DNA of 64,000 bases from Homarus americanus (Eukaryota; Arthropoda; Malacostraca; Decapoda; Nephropidae): contig NW_024744357.1 of the NCBI RefSeq assembly GCF_018991925.1, positions 1,952,492 to 2,016,491 of the forward strand, read 5' to 3'. The position numbers and the translations under genes are program-made. The notes under the pieces are model-generated. The model searched no databases and was not told the DNA's origin. It worked only from the letters and a program-made list of their open reading frames with translations. Below are positions 35,911 to 48,200 of the stretch, piece by piece (within the stretch, counting starts at the first letter, position 1; each line of letters begins with the position of its first letter).

Positions 35911-38614
35911 CAGATTTGTAAACAAATAGGGCACAGCAGTAGATGTTAATATCCTCTATTTTTTTTTTTTAATTTAGCAAATTGTTCGTTTGTGTGATCA
36001 GGTTTTTTTTTCAAGTAGGTCCTGCACAACTTATCACCTTACTACACCGTCTGGCCAGTAAGCCAACATATAACCTCTTGCCTACTATGTGGTCTGTATA
36101 CACACACTAGTGAAGATGTGTTCTAAAGCTGATGTACTCGAGGAACACCGTTGAAGAAGTGCAAGAAAGTAAAGTATGAAGTCAGCAGCACACTGAACAG
36201 TGAAAAACGTCTTCCGATTATAGATGTTGGTACGTGAGAAATCATGTAGTCAGTTCTGTGATTTTTTGTGCAACAATAATGATTAGACTCGTCGCATTAC
36301 CTCGACGAAACAGAATGGTGGACAGTAGGTGGTAAAGATCTATCATCACTACCCTGTAGGAGGTTGCATCAGAGAAGGAAGGAGGGAAAAATAAGCAGTG
36401 GGAAAGATGAGGAGGGGAGGAAGATGCATAAAAAGTGTGGTGACAGGTGGAAAAGAAGGCAGGTGACGCTCCCCTCCCGCCTGTCAACAGCCCCCCCCCC
36501 CCCGACCCTCATGTGGAGGAACTCATGAAGGGTGGAGTATAACTGGAACTCCTGGAGGACGAATAACAAACGACAGTCTTTCGGTTTTTATTAATATTTA
36601 TTTAATGAAATTCGACAAAATTCTTTCACCTAAAACTGATAATGTTTACCCGCCATCTCGCCAGATTACTCTACATCTGGCAGCAAACAAGACACTACCT
36701 CCGTGTACGTTTGCACGCTACAGGAAATTAGAACAACCCATCCCTGAACTTCGATTCTTGCAAGAATTAAGGTTCGCTAAACTTCCTCCTTTCTGCCAAA
36801 ACCAGACATATTTAGTGATGTTTAGCTTTTATCTGCGACAGCGGGGGCCGCGGCCGACCTGCTGAAGCGTTAAAGGTAAGGGTCACCGTCTAAATGAACC
36901 AGAAGCCTATTTTTAGGCTTCCCGGTTAAAGCCTTAATCTCTGCAAAAAAAAACAAAAAACAACGCATAAGTGTAGTTTTTGTAAGAAGAAATACACAAG
37001 ATTTTTAGTTTTTCAAGTTTCACCGAACTGCACCAGATGAATACAGTAGGCCACCACCAGCCTGCTGTGACCTGCAGCATGGAATATGATCCCCCTGACT
37101 CGAGAGTCTAGAGTCTAGACAGTTGCTGTGAGGAGGAACTTGGCTCTTACTTGAAGTACAAGATGATGCTGGGAGGTTTCAGCAGTGACCTTACTGTACA
37201 TCAGACTCGCCCCCTCACAACCCACAATTACCACCGCCGTCTTCACTTACAAGACGTTATTTTGGATATATATAAACAACAGGGCTGCCGATCATTTAAA
37301 GTTTGGGTTAACACAAAGAAACCAAATATGACTGGGTTCGTGTTAATGATTTTAAGGTAATTTTGTTTGTTCGTGTCGTTAGATTAGGTGTACAGTATTT
37401 GGTTTAGCAATCTTGGTCTTGGTAATTTACCAACACTGTACATGTTATGGCTCACTTGGACCCGTTGGTAGGTGACTGATGTTGAGTGTAGAGCCTGGAT
37501 GGTAGGAGCTGGCCTGAAAATAGCCCTCAGTGGTGTCCCTTCTTGGAAATATCAGCTGGTAGTGCCTCATCATAAATCGATCTTGTCTGGGCGAACACAT
37601 TCATTGTTTTCTTTGCATAATAGTATCCATGGAGGCGGCAGAATATATCCCAGTTCTCCGTGCATGCTCCCCTCAATCATCATGACCGCCACGCTCCTCC
37701 TCCTCCTCAACATCACCCACTCCAATATGATATTGTTTATGTCTTTACTGAGAGGGATGACCCGGTGCTTCAGGACGCTCACCGTGCTCCTGGCGGCCGT
37801 GCGTGAGGCTCTACAAATTAGTGATAGTGGTGGCGCTCCAGGCTGGACCTGAAGAACGCCAGTAAGGAGTTAGTGTCATTCAGGAACTTTTGTGAGTCTG
37901 TTAGTGTCTGACGTACTGTACATTGCGTCGTGTAGCGTCGCCCACAACTCTTCGTGGTCAGTGTCAACACAACGAATTAATGATATGTACGATGACTTTA
38001 CAATTCTGTCTCAATAATCGAAGTAGAAACTTTGTAACAGTAAAAGTGACGATAAATTCAATATGTATGAACAAAAGTATCTACGGGTGATGAACCACTG
38101 TTGTCAAATGTCACCATCGAGAAACCCTACGTCTGAAATAAAGGCATTCGAAAGATGCAGCATTAACCATAGGAACGTAGATGTTGCCACAAATATTACA
38201 GTACTGACTGTATCATTTTGCATTCAAGAAATATGTATTAGTGTCGTCTATAGATTACCTGGCTGAAGACATGTCACCTGCTGTGTGTGTGTGTCACCAC
38301 TTTAGTCCTGAGTGTCGGAGACTGATCAATGTCTCCCGATGTCCTTATTGAATACATGACAGTCAAGTGGCTTACGTGACGAACAAGTGAAGATCCTTGT
38401 TCCCCGGTGTTGTGGTCGTCGCCGCCACTCTCATGTTAGTCATTTCTCTCCCTCGACATGTGTACAGTAACTAACATCTGCGCATGTCTGTCAGTGCTGT
38501 AATCTCCTCAACTTCTGTGTGAAATATGCATACATGCGATTGTCACCATGGATACCCCCCTCCCTCAGCTCGACATAAAGATACGTGGCTGAACATATGC
38601 CACTCGATGTTGTC
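35911..38614. other. Mostly unique interval; no assignable gene
   Basis: Holds a purine-rich stretch (36368-36470), a 13-base C run (36491-36503), a GAAGCCTA-TTTT-TAGGCTTC hairpin at 36902-36921 followed by an A-rich tail (36943-36960), and several open frames up to 126 codons (37472-37852). I recognise no domain in these. The 37472 frame has a hydrophobic stretch LLLLLNITHSNMILFMSLL but no start or splice context that decides it. Confidence 0.45.
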
Positions 38615-41279
38615 ATCTTCCCAACGTGTGGAGAAATGGACTAGGCAAGTGTAATCCCAACGGCCTACTCCTCCTCAGCAAGTGTGCAGCACACAACCTC
38701 ACTAGCACCAATACCTTGTTTAAGCAGGCCGACAAGTTCAAGGGTTCGTGGCAACACACACGATCCAAACACTGGCATCTCATTGACTACATCATTGTCA
38801 GAGAAAGAGATCGCCGAGATGTCCTTATCACCCGAGCCATGTGTGGCTCAGACCACTGTGACACTGATCATCGGCTCGTCAGAGCCAAGCTATTACTTCA
38901 CGTCGCCTCAAGCATCTGAAGGATCCAGCGGTAGCACATGCTTTCAGAGAGCAGCTCGAACATGGGCTGATAAACAACCCGGCAACAAACAACCCAAATC
39001 CCAGTTCCGAATGGGATATTCTCGACACTGTCATGACAAAAACTTGCAGAGAGACCCTTAGCCTGATCGAAAGAATACTCCAGGACTGTTAGATGAAAAT
39101 GACCTGGCAATCAATGTACTCATCGATGATAAACGTGCTGCTTTAACTGACTGGCAGAACAAACCTCAGTCTCAGACCAAAGCTGATACCTTCCGCAAGA
39201 AGAATGTGGCGGCCCAGCGGGAACTTCGCAATCTAAAGAACGACTGGTTTAAAAATAAAGCATGTGAAACACAAAAATTTGCAAATCAGCACAAGATGCG
39301 CGAATTTTTCAATTCAACTAAAACATTTTATGGGCCAATCACTCGTGGTGCAGCCCCCCTCCGCTCATCCGACGGCACCTCCATAATTAAAGACGATGAA
39401 GGCCTCCTTCAGCGCTGGAAAGAGCACTACCTTTCATTGCTCAACCGAAACACCGATGTGGATGTCTTGACTACCTAGCAGGTCCCTCAGCATCCAGAGC
39501 TGACCCACCTCAGCTATCTTCCATCCTTGGATGAGGTAGCTACTGCCATCAAACAGATGAAAAATAACAAAGTCTCAGGGCCTGATGGAATCCCAGCCGA
39601 GGTGTATAAAGCAGGAGGACCTCTGCTTACCAGCCGTCTCCACTCTCTCCTGGAGAATACATGGTAAAAGGAGGAAATCCCCCAAGCTCTTAAAGACGCC
39701 TCCATCGTCAATATTTATAAGAACAAGGGAGACCGGTCAGACTGTGGCAACTACCGCGGGATCTTGCTGCTGTCCGTAACTGGCGATAAAGAATTATCTC
39801 CCGATTCCTCCTAAACAGACTTCTTCCTGAGGCGGAAAACTTCCTCCCAGAATCTCAATGCTGCTTTAGACCATCACGTGGCACCACTGACATGATCTTC
39901 GCTGCCCGTCAGATACAGGAAAAGTGCAGAGAACAGCGTCGTGACTTGTACATGTCTTTCATCGACCTAACCAAGGCCTTCGACTCGGTCAACAGGGAAG
40001 CCCTCTGGTAGACCCTCAGCCGTTTTGGCTGTCCACCAAAATTCATCGCCATTGTGAGGCAACTCTATGATGGCAAGAATGGCAGTGTCCTGCACAACGG
40101 CACCCAGTCTGAGTTCTTCCCCATTCAAACGGGGGTTAAACAAGGGTGTGTACTGACACCAACTCTCTTTTCCATTTTCTTGGCTGCCTTCCTTACTCGT
40201 GCCAGCGCCAATCTAGCTGGCAGGGTGGACATCGAGTACCGGATGAAGGGTGTTTTCAACATAAGACGATTCCAGGCAGGAACTAAGATGTCGGCAGCTT
40301 CCATTACTGAGCTTCAGTCCACAGATAACCTCACCCTTGTCGCTTACACTGAACGCGACCTACAGGAGATCCTGAACATCTATGCAGATGCGCACGCACA
40401 CTTCGGTCATGAGGTGAATGTATGTAAGACTCAGATTCTCTTTCAGCCTGCCCCTGGTTCAGCCACACCTCCACCATCCATCCAGCTTAACGGTACTACC
40501 CTCTCTAATGTTACCCACTTTCGGTATCTCGGCTCCCACCTGTCCACCACCGCAGACATCAATGAAGAGATTCAGCATGGGATCAGATGTGCATCTCAAG
40601 CCTTTGGCAGACTCCGAAACCGTGTCTTCAGCTGTAGGGAGCTGAAATTATCTAAAAAGTTACACGTATATCGAGCAGTGGTCCTCCCCACCCTACTATA
40701 TGGCAGCGAGACATGGGTCACATACAGGAGGCACCTCAAGGCACTTGAAAACTTTCACCAACGTAGTCTACGTTCCATCCTCCGTATTCGCTGGGAAGAC
40801 AAGAGAACAAATGTCAGTATTCTTGCTGACACCAACTGAAGAGGAGCATCGAGGCTACCATTATCCATGAACAACTATGCTGGATTGGCCACGTTACCCG
40901 CCTGGACGACAGTAGTAGACTGCCAAAGCAGCTACTTTACAGTCACCTAACGAATAGCAAACTTAATGCTGGCGGGCAACTGAAAAGGTATAAAGATAGT
41001 TTTAAAACAAACCTGAAAAAGTGCCAAATCGACCCCCTCACCTGGGAGACGATTACTCCACACTGTAACGCTAGGAAGAGCACCACACAAGAAGGTGTCA
41101 ATACTTTCGGGTTAACCCGACTGCACAACGAGGCAGACAAGCGCCAACGCCGGAAAGACGCTGCCGCCGCCCTTCCCCCACTAGATGTAGCCCCCCACAT
41201 GTGCAACATCTGTGATCGACCCTGCCGGTCCCGTATCGGCCTCTTTAGTCACATCAGAACTCACCAACCTATTAGGTGA
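38615..41279 (+). pseudogene. Endonuclease-RT non-LTR retrotransposon, 5' truncated, dead
   Basis: The longest element here. Order along the plus strand: C-terminal half of the apurinic-type endonuclease (NGLLLLSKCAAHNLTSTNT, SKHWHLIDYIIV about 38769-38804, DHRLVR about 38862); linker with AAQRELRNLKNDWF (39206 on); RT fingers (KNNKVSGPDGIPAEVYKAGG, 39559 on; CGNYRGI); motif A FIDLTKAFDS (Asp at 39964-39966); motif B TGVKQGCVLTP (about 40127-40156); thumb with LGSHLSTTADI and LYGSETW; then SIEATIIHEQLCWIGHVTRL and a C2H2 finger CNICDRPC...HIRTH (41202-41260) before TGA at 41277-41279. Lesions: in-frame stops at 39476, 39665 and 40009, frameshifts near 38910, 39080, 39785 and 40840, and motif C reads QSTDNL (40315-40332) where YADDN is expected. 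The N-terminal endonuclease is absent. Its 3' UTR probably runs to about 41355. Confidence 0.93.
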
Positions 41280-41355
41280 CATCCTTAATAACTCATATCA
41301 TTGTATCATAGCTGGATGATCGTCATACTCGATTCCGAGTGACAGCAAAGTAGTA

Positions 41356-41894
41356 GTACATTATAAAACAAGCGAGCGTCGACACTATTAAGAGGAAGCC
41401 TTCACACAAAGGTCCATCGACCCATTCATCCCACGCTCGACCAGAGTGCATCACTAAAGTCGAGTTGACACCCAAGGATAATTCACTCAACAACTTCACG
41501 GTGTCAATAACCCTGACAGCTAAATGTACTCAAAGGAAACAATAAATAAACACGAGGTTGAGAGTTACTAATGAGGTGAACACTATAGAGACTGAGTAAG
41601 GTTAATGGGGTTAATTATCCTGACCGTTTTGGTCGAGTTCGATTGTCTTGGTAGATGAAATTATGGACTTGATGCTCACCTGTTTTCATTAATAGCAGGA
41701 AGTAGATTATCAGGTAGAGAAATACGCGTTAGTTTTTAGCCCCTCTTTAACCATACGAGTAGCAGCATCCTGGTCGTATAGTAAGATAAGGAACATCGTA
41801 TAATTACTTACAAACGTTCCTGACCGCTTATTCATATCCATAACCGTAGATCGTTCTTGTAGGTAGATCTTAAATCCTGACTTGAGATACTTGG
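41356..41894. other. Interval without recognised gene
   Basis: Unique mixed sequence after the LINE 3' UTR. No recognisable feature. Confidence 0.5.
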
Positions 41895-42230
41895 GGTGAG
41901 TTAGGTTAGGATATTGTACATTAATTTGGCTTAGGTTAGCTTACTGTACATTAATCTGGATTAGATTAGGATTCTGTACATTACGATAGGATTGATTGGG
42001 TTAAGTTAGGTTACTGTACATTACTTTGGGTTAGGTAAGGTTAGGTTAGTTTATTGTACAGTTAGGTAAGGTTAGGTTGTTGTTCAGTTTGGTTAGATTA
42101 TTGGACAATAAGATAGGTTTAAGTTATTTTACGTAACTCTTTATTAAGTTAGGTTATTGTGCGTTGCAGTAGGTCGGGTTACGTGGAGTTGCACTATATT
42201 TAATTACGTTACGTTAAGGTGGGTTGGCTT
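41895..42230. repeat. GGTTAGGT...TGTACATTA degenerate repeat
   Basis: Six to seven diverged units of about 40-50 bp containing TTAGGTTA-type pentamers joined to TTCTGTACATTA or TACTGTACATTA. A TTAGG-derived compound repeat. Confidence 0.8.
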
Positions 42231-42261
42231 AAAGGACTGTTGAGGCTGGTGGTCTGTGTCG

Positions 42262-42800
42262 GGTGTCATTTCTCTGTGCCATTCCTCCCATGTGTCACTC
42301 CTCTGTCATGTATTCATTCCTCTGTGTCATATGTCATTCCTCTATGTCAAGTGTAACTCCTGGCTTGTGTGTTTCCTCTGTGTCATGTGTTACTCCTCTG
42401 TGTCAAGTGTCACTCCTTTGTGTGCCATGTGTCATTTCTCTGCGGCAAGTGTCATTCCTCCCATGTATTATTCCTGTGTGTGTCATGTGTCACTCCTGTG
42501 TATCGTGTGTCACTCCTCTTTGTGTGTGTTTTGTGTCACACCATTTGTGTGTGTGTGTCATAGGTCTTTCATCTGTGTGGATAGCATGTGTCACTGTGGT
42601 ACCTATTTCGTTCATCTGTGTCATGTGTCACTCTTGTCTGCAAATGTTATGACTCATCAGCTTGTCATATGTCACGCCTCTGTCATGTATCACGACTGTC
42701 TGCGTGTGTCATATCTCCTGTTTGCCTGTTATGTGTCACGCGTCTATGTATCACGGCTGCCTACGTGTGTCGTATCCCGTATGGATCATGCGTTACACCT
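42262..42800. repeat. 20-bp GTCATGTGTCACTCCTCTGT repeat
   Basis: About 25 diverged copies of a unit near 20 bp (GTGTCACTCCTCTGTGTCAT). The apparent 223-codon Cys/Ser/His-rich frame is a product of this repeat. Confidence 0.88.
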
Positions 42801-43524
42801 CTGTCCATTCCACTTCTCGTTTTATGTGTTCTTCCCTGATTTGCTATCCTCTCTCCTTTCTTCGTCTTCTTCTTCTGTTTCCTCCTTTCTATTTTTCCAC
42901 TTTGTTTTCATCTTATTTTTCTTTTAACTATTTTTGTATTTTTATATTGCTTTCTATTTATGCTCCTTATTTAATATTTTCTTTCTATTTGTTTTATTTT
43001 AATTTTTTTCTTAGTTTTCCCTTGTAATTTTACGTTTTCTTTCATTACGTTTTCTATGAATCATTTGTTTTTCTTTATCCTCTTATGTTATTGTTTCCTT
43101 ACGTTTGTGTTTACATGATGTTTAGTTTCTTTTGTTTTGTTTATAATTGTTCTATTTACTCTCTCTCTCTCTCTTTCTCCAACTTTTATCCCTTCCTCTT
43201 ACTAATTACCCTATTAACTTACCTAATTACCTCCTGCCCAATTACCATATATATTGTTTAATTACTTTTTAGTCTGTTATTTAATATCCTCAATTACGTA
43301 TTCATCTGTTTAGCTTATTTTTTCCTCTGCCTGTTACCCAATTCCCGTATTTATCCAATTATCTGGTATCAAGTTACCTTATCTGTTTAATTTACCAGTA
43401 TATCTGATTATCTTATTTATCTAATTACGTGTTATCAAGTTATCTTTAATTAGCTTAGTGTTAATACCCCAATCCCTCCCTGTTGTCAGTGTTTGTAAAT
43501 TAAACTAGCCCTACCTTCGTCCTG
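42801..43524. other. Pyrimidine- and T-rich interval
   Basis: TTTCTTCTTTT-rich, then ATTACCTAATTACC-like loose repetition at 43200-43450. No gene seen. Confidence 0.55.
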
Positions 43525-43755
43525 TGTGTGTGTGTCCCAGTAAGAGCATGTACGTGTGTGTCCCAGTAAGAGTGTGTACGTGTGTGTCCCAGTAAGAGTG
43601 TGTACGTGTGTGTCCCAGTAAGAGCATGTACGTGTGTGTGTGTGTCCCAGTAAGAGTGTGTACGTGTGTGTCGTGTGTGTCCCAGTAAGAGTGTGTACGT
43701 GTGTGTCCCAGTAAGAGTGTGTACGTGTGTGTCCCAGTAAGAGTGTGGACGCGTA
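43525..43755. repeat. 26-bp tandem repeat, about 9 copies
   Basis: The unit CCCAGTAAGAGTGTGTACGT plus GTGTGT, with GAGCATGTAC variants in two copies and one copy with a GT expansion. Confidence 0.94.
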
Positions 43756-43759
43756 TCCC

Positions 43760-43761
<2 letters not shown>

Positions 43762-43815
<54 letters not shown>

Positions 43816-43838
43816 GTGTGTGTGTGTGTGTATATGTG
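43762..43838. repeat. (GT)n microsatellite
   Basis: A GT run of about 38 units with one TTTT interruption and one TATA. Confidence 0.96.
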
Positions 43839-44009
43839 TGTACTAAGCGGTTATACAGGACCTATTTAACTTATCATCAACAGTAAGATCAAGTTTGGTT
43901 TAACCATTTGTTATAATGTCTGAATTTCTCCCATAAATTTTATCACCATTTTCGGACAGTGTTGATATTCCCCAGTTACCAAAAAGAAGAAGACAAAATG
44001 AATTTGTGA

Positions 44010-44030
44010 ATATATATATATATATATATG
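44010..44030. repeat. (AT)n short run
   Basis: About nine AT units. Confidence 0.9.
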
Positions 44031-45239
44031 TAATTTTTTCTTGTTGTGTTTATGCTAAAGAGAACCATAATTATTTCAAGTTACTTTATGAAATGATTTT
44101 TGTAATGTTTCACCCATACTCTTTGATTTTATGTCTTTGTCTGTCTTTATGTACTTTTATGTTTGTGTGTCTCTCTCTCTCTCTCTGTCATTACATTTCT
44201 TCTTTTTATCTCTCTCTCTCTCTTAGAATCACTCTTTTTCTTATCTCGCTGTCCTTCATTTCCGTATTTCCTCTCTCTTTCCCTCCTTCCTTTTCTTCCC
44301 TCTCTTCACCCTTCCCCTTTCCTTTCCTCCTTTTTTTCAATCTCTCTTTCTCTTTGTTTCAGGTATTCTCTTCTCTCTTTGTTCGTCTTGGTCCGTGAAG
44401 TGTTTTTCTCTTTTTAACTTCTCGAATTATTTCTCGTACCATCCCACTCATCGTCTCATGTTTACATCTATCAGCTGTGTTTACGTCAGTCAGCTGTTTT
44501 CACTTCCATCAGCTGTATTTACATTTAACAGCTGATTGCAGTGTATCGCCTTCCTCCCTACAGGTGTTCAGCTGACTTAATGACGTGATTATTTGTGTTT
44601 GTGTGTCTGTGTGTTTTTATGTGCGTGTGTGTGTATTTATTTATTTTTCTATTATCTATGACGTTCCATACAATCATCTCGTGTACTTCTGCATCTGTCG
44701 CTAAACGTCTGTATTTTCGCTCGTATTTCTTTATCACACAATTGTACCTTTCTTTACATGTTATTTAATTTCATTTCTCCCCCCTTGTATGTCTTTCTTT
44801 AGGCTACCTCTTTCTCCCCTACGGTAGGTATTTTAATCTCGTTCTTCTTTCTCTTTCTTTCATCCGTAGAGGTTTGAATCTCTCGCCCTCTATATATATA
44901 TTTATATTATATCCCTCTTCCTACATGCTCTTAGTACTCTTGCCCTGGTCTATCTCTTGATTGTGTTAATATAATATTGCATCCATTCCCAGTGACTTTT
45001 GTAGTACGGCAGGTGTTCTTCCCTTTCCCCCTTCCCACTCCTTCCTCCTCTTCCCAAATCGCTGCCATATTTTTTTTTCTCTCATGCATGATTCTCCCCT
45101 TCGTCATCTAATTTTTTCTTACTCCCGTAATCCTTCTATCTTGCCCACTATCTCCGTTTTATTAGGAGCTTGTTTTATCTACCCCTTTCAAGTAATTGTC
45201 GACCTGTTAAGCTATAGAATTTTGCCCCGATATACTGTA
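44031..45239. other. T/C-rich interval, no gene seen
   Basis: Pyrimidine-rich with CT runs (44170-44225, 44270-44360), a CAGCTG-rich short repeat (TATCAGCTGTGTTTAC, GTCAGCTGTTTTCAC, ATCAGCTGTATTTAC at 44468-44535) and a strong polypyrimidine-CAG|GTATTC motif near 44330-44367. No domain recognised. Confidence 0.5.
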
Positions 45240-45249
45240 GCTATTTACT

Positions 45250-48200
45250 GAACCTGGAAAACAACTGCTACTGAGAGACACCTGTTTATACTGACATAAA
45301 ATGTTACTGAGACACTTGTTTATACTAACATAAACTGTTACTGAGACACTTGTTTTTACTAACTGTTACTGAGAGACACATGTTTATACTGACATAAACT
45401 GTTACTGAGACACTTCTTTATACTGACAAACTGTTACTGAGAGACACTTGTTTTTACTAAGATAAACTGTTACTGAGAGACACTTGTTTATACTGACATA
45501 AACTGTTACTGAGAGACACTTGTATATACTGACATAAACTGTTACTGAGAGACACTTGTATATACTGACATACACTGTTACTAAGAGACACTTGTTTATA
45601 CTGACATAAACTGTTACTGAGAGACACTTGTTTATACTGACAAACTGTTACTGAGAGACACTTGTATATACTGACAAACTGTTACTAAGAGACACTTGTA
45701 TATACTGACATAAACTCTTACTGAGAGACACTTGTATATACTAACATAAACTGTTACTGAGAGACACTTGTTTATACTGACAAACTGTTACTGAGAGACA
45801 CTTGTATATACTGACATAAACTGTTACTGAGAGACACTTGTTTTTACTAACAAACTGTTACTGAGACACTTGTTTATACTGACATAAACTGTTACTAAGA
45901 GACACTTGTTTATACTGACAAACTGTTACTGAGAGACACTTGTATATACTGACATAAACTGTTACTGAGAGACACTTGTATATACTGACATAAACTGTTA
46001 CTGAGAGACACTCGTTTTTACTAACAAACTGTTACTGAGAGACACTTGTTTATACTGACAAACTGTTACTGAGAGACACTTGTATATACTGACATAAACT
46101 GTTACTGAGAGACACTTGTATATACTGACATAAACTGTTACCGAGAGACACTTGTATATACTGACATAAACTGTTACCGAGAGACACTTGTATATACTGA
46201 CATAAACTGTTACTGAGAGACACTTGTTTTTACTAACAAATTGTTACTGAGACACTTGTTTATACTGACAAACTGTTACTGAGAGACACTTGTTTATACT
46301 GACATAAACTGTTATTGAGAGACACTTGTATATACTGACAAACTGTTACTGAGAGACACTTGTTTATACTGACAAACTGTTACTGAGACACTTGTATATA
46401 CTGACATAAACTGTTACTGAGAGACACTTGTATATACTGACAAACTGTTACTGAGAGACACTTGTATATTCTGACATAAACTGTTACTGAGAGACACTTG
46501 TTTATACTGACAAACTGTTACTGAGAGACACTTGTATATACTGACATGAACTGTTACTGAGAGACACTTGCATATACTGACATAAACTGTTACTGAGAGA
46601 CACTTGTTTATACTGACATAAACTGTTACTGAGAGACACTTGTATATCCTGACTGTTACTAAGAGACACTTGTTTATACTGTCATAAACTGTTACTGAGA
46701 GACACTTGTATATACTGACATAAACTGTTACTGAGAGACACTTGTATATACTGACATAAACTGTTACTGAGAGACACTTGTATATACTGACATAAACTGT
46801 TACTGAGAGACACTTGTATATACTGACATAAACTGTTACTGAGAGACACTTGTATATACTGACATAAACTGTTACTGAGAGACACTTGTATATACCTGAC
46901 TGTTACTAAGAGACACTTGTTTATACTGACATAAAATGTTACTGAGACACTTGTTTATACTGACATAAAATGTTACTGAGACACTTGTTTATACTGACAT
47001 AAACTGTTACTAAGAGACACTTGTTTATACTGACAAACTGTTACTGAGAGACACCTGTTTATACTGACATAAAATGTTACTGAGACACTTGTTTATACTG
47101 ACATAAACTGTTACTAAGAGACACCTGTTTATACTGACATAAACTGTTACTGAGAGACACTTGTATATACTGACATGACTGTTACTAAGAGACACTTGTT
47201 TATACTGACATAAACTGTTACTGAGAGACACTTGTTTATACTGACAAACTGTTACTGAGAGACACTTGTATATACTGACAAACTGTTACTGAGAGACACT
47301 TGTTATACTGAACATAAACTGTTACTGAGAGACACTTGTATATACTGACATAAACTGTTACTGAGAGACACTTGTTTATACTGACATACACTTGTATATA
47401 CTGACATAAACTGTTACTGAGAGACACTTGTATATACTGACATAAACTGTTACTGAGAGACACTTGTTTATACTGACATAAACTGTTACTGAGAGACACT
47501 TGTATATACTGACAAACTGTTACTGAGAGACACGTGTTTATACTGACATAAACTGTTACTGAGAGACACTTGTATATTCTGACATAAACTGTTACTGAGA
47601 GACACTTGTTTATACTGACATACACTGTTACTGAGAGACCCTTGTTTTTACTAACAAACTGTTACTGAGAGACACGTGTTTATACTGACATAAACTGTGA
47701 CTGAGACGCTTGTTTATACTGACATAAACTGTTACTGAGAGACCCTTGTTTATACTGACATAAACTGTTACTGAGAGACACTTGTTTATACTGACAAACT
47801 GTTACTGAGAGACACTTGTATATACTGACATAAACTGTTATTAAGAGACACTTGTTTATACTGACATAAACTGTTACTGAGAGACACTTGTATATACTGA
47901 CATAAACTGTTACTGAGAGACACTTGTTTATACTGACAAACTGTTACTGAGAGACACTTGTATATACTGACATAAACTGTTACTGAGAGACACTTGTATA
48001 TACTGACATAAACTGTTACTGAGAGACACTTGTTTATACTGACAAACTGTTACTGAGAGACACTTGTTTATACTGACAAACTGTTACTGAGAGACACTTG
48101 TATATACTGACAAACTGTTACTGAGAGACACGTGTTTATACTGACATAAACTGTTACTGAGAGACACTTGTATATTCTGACATAAACTGTTACTGAGAGA

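Noticed and set aside
36902..36921. Histone mRNA 3' stem-loop
   Set aside because: Stem sequence GAAGCCTA does not match the conserved GGCTCTT stem and no histone gene precedes it.
37472..37852. 126-codon frame as a hypothetical gene
   Set aside because: No recognised domain, no clear splice or start support. A frame of this length is not remarkable in a 64-kb window.
42256..43027. 223-codon Cys-rich frame resembling a secreted cysteine-rich protein
   Set aside because: Generated by the 20-bp CATGTGTCACTCC repeat and T-rich sequence. The Cys spacing follows the repeat period.
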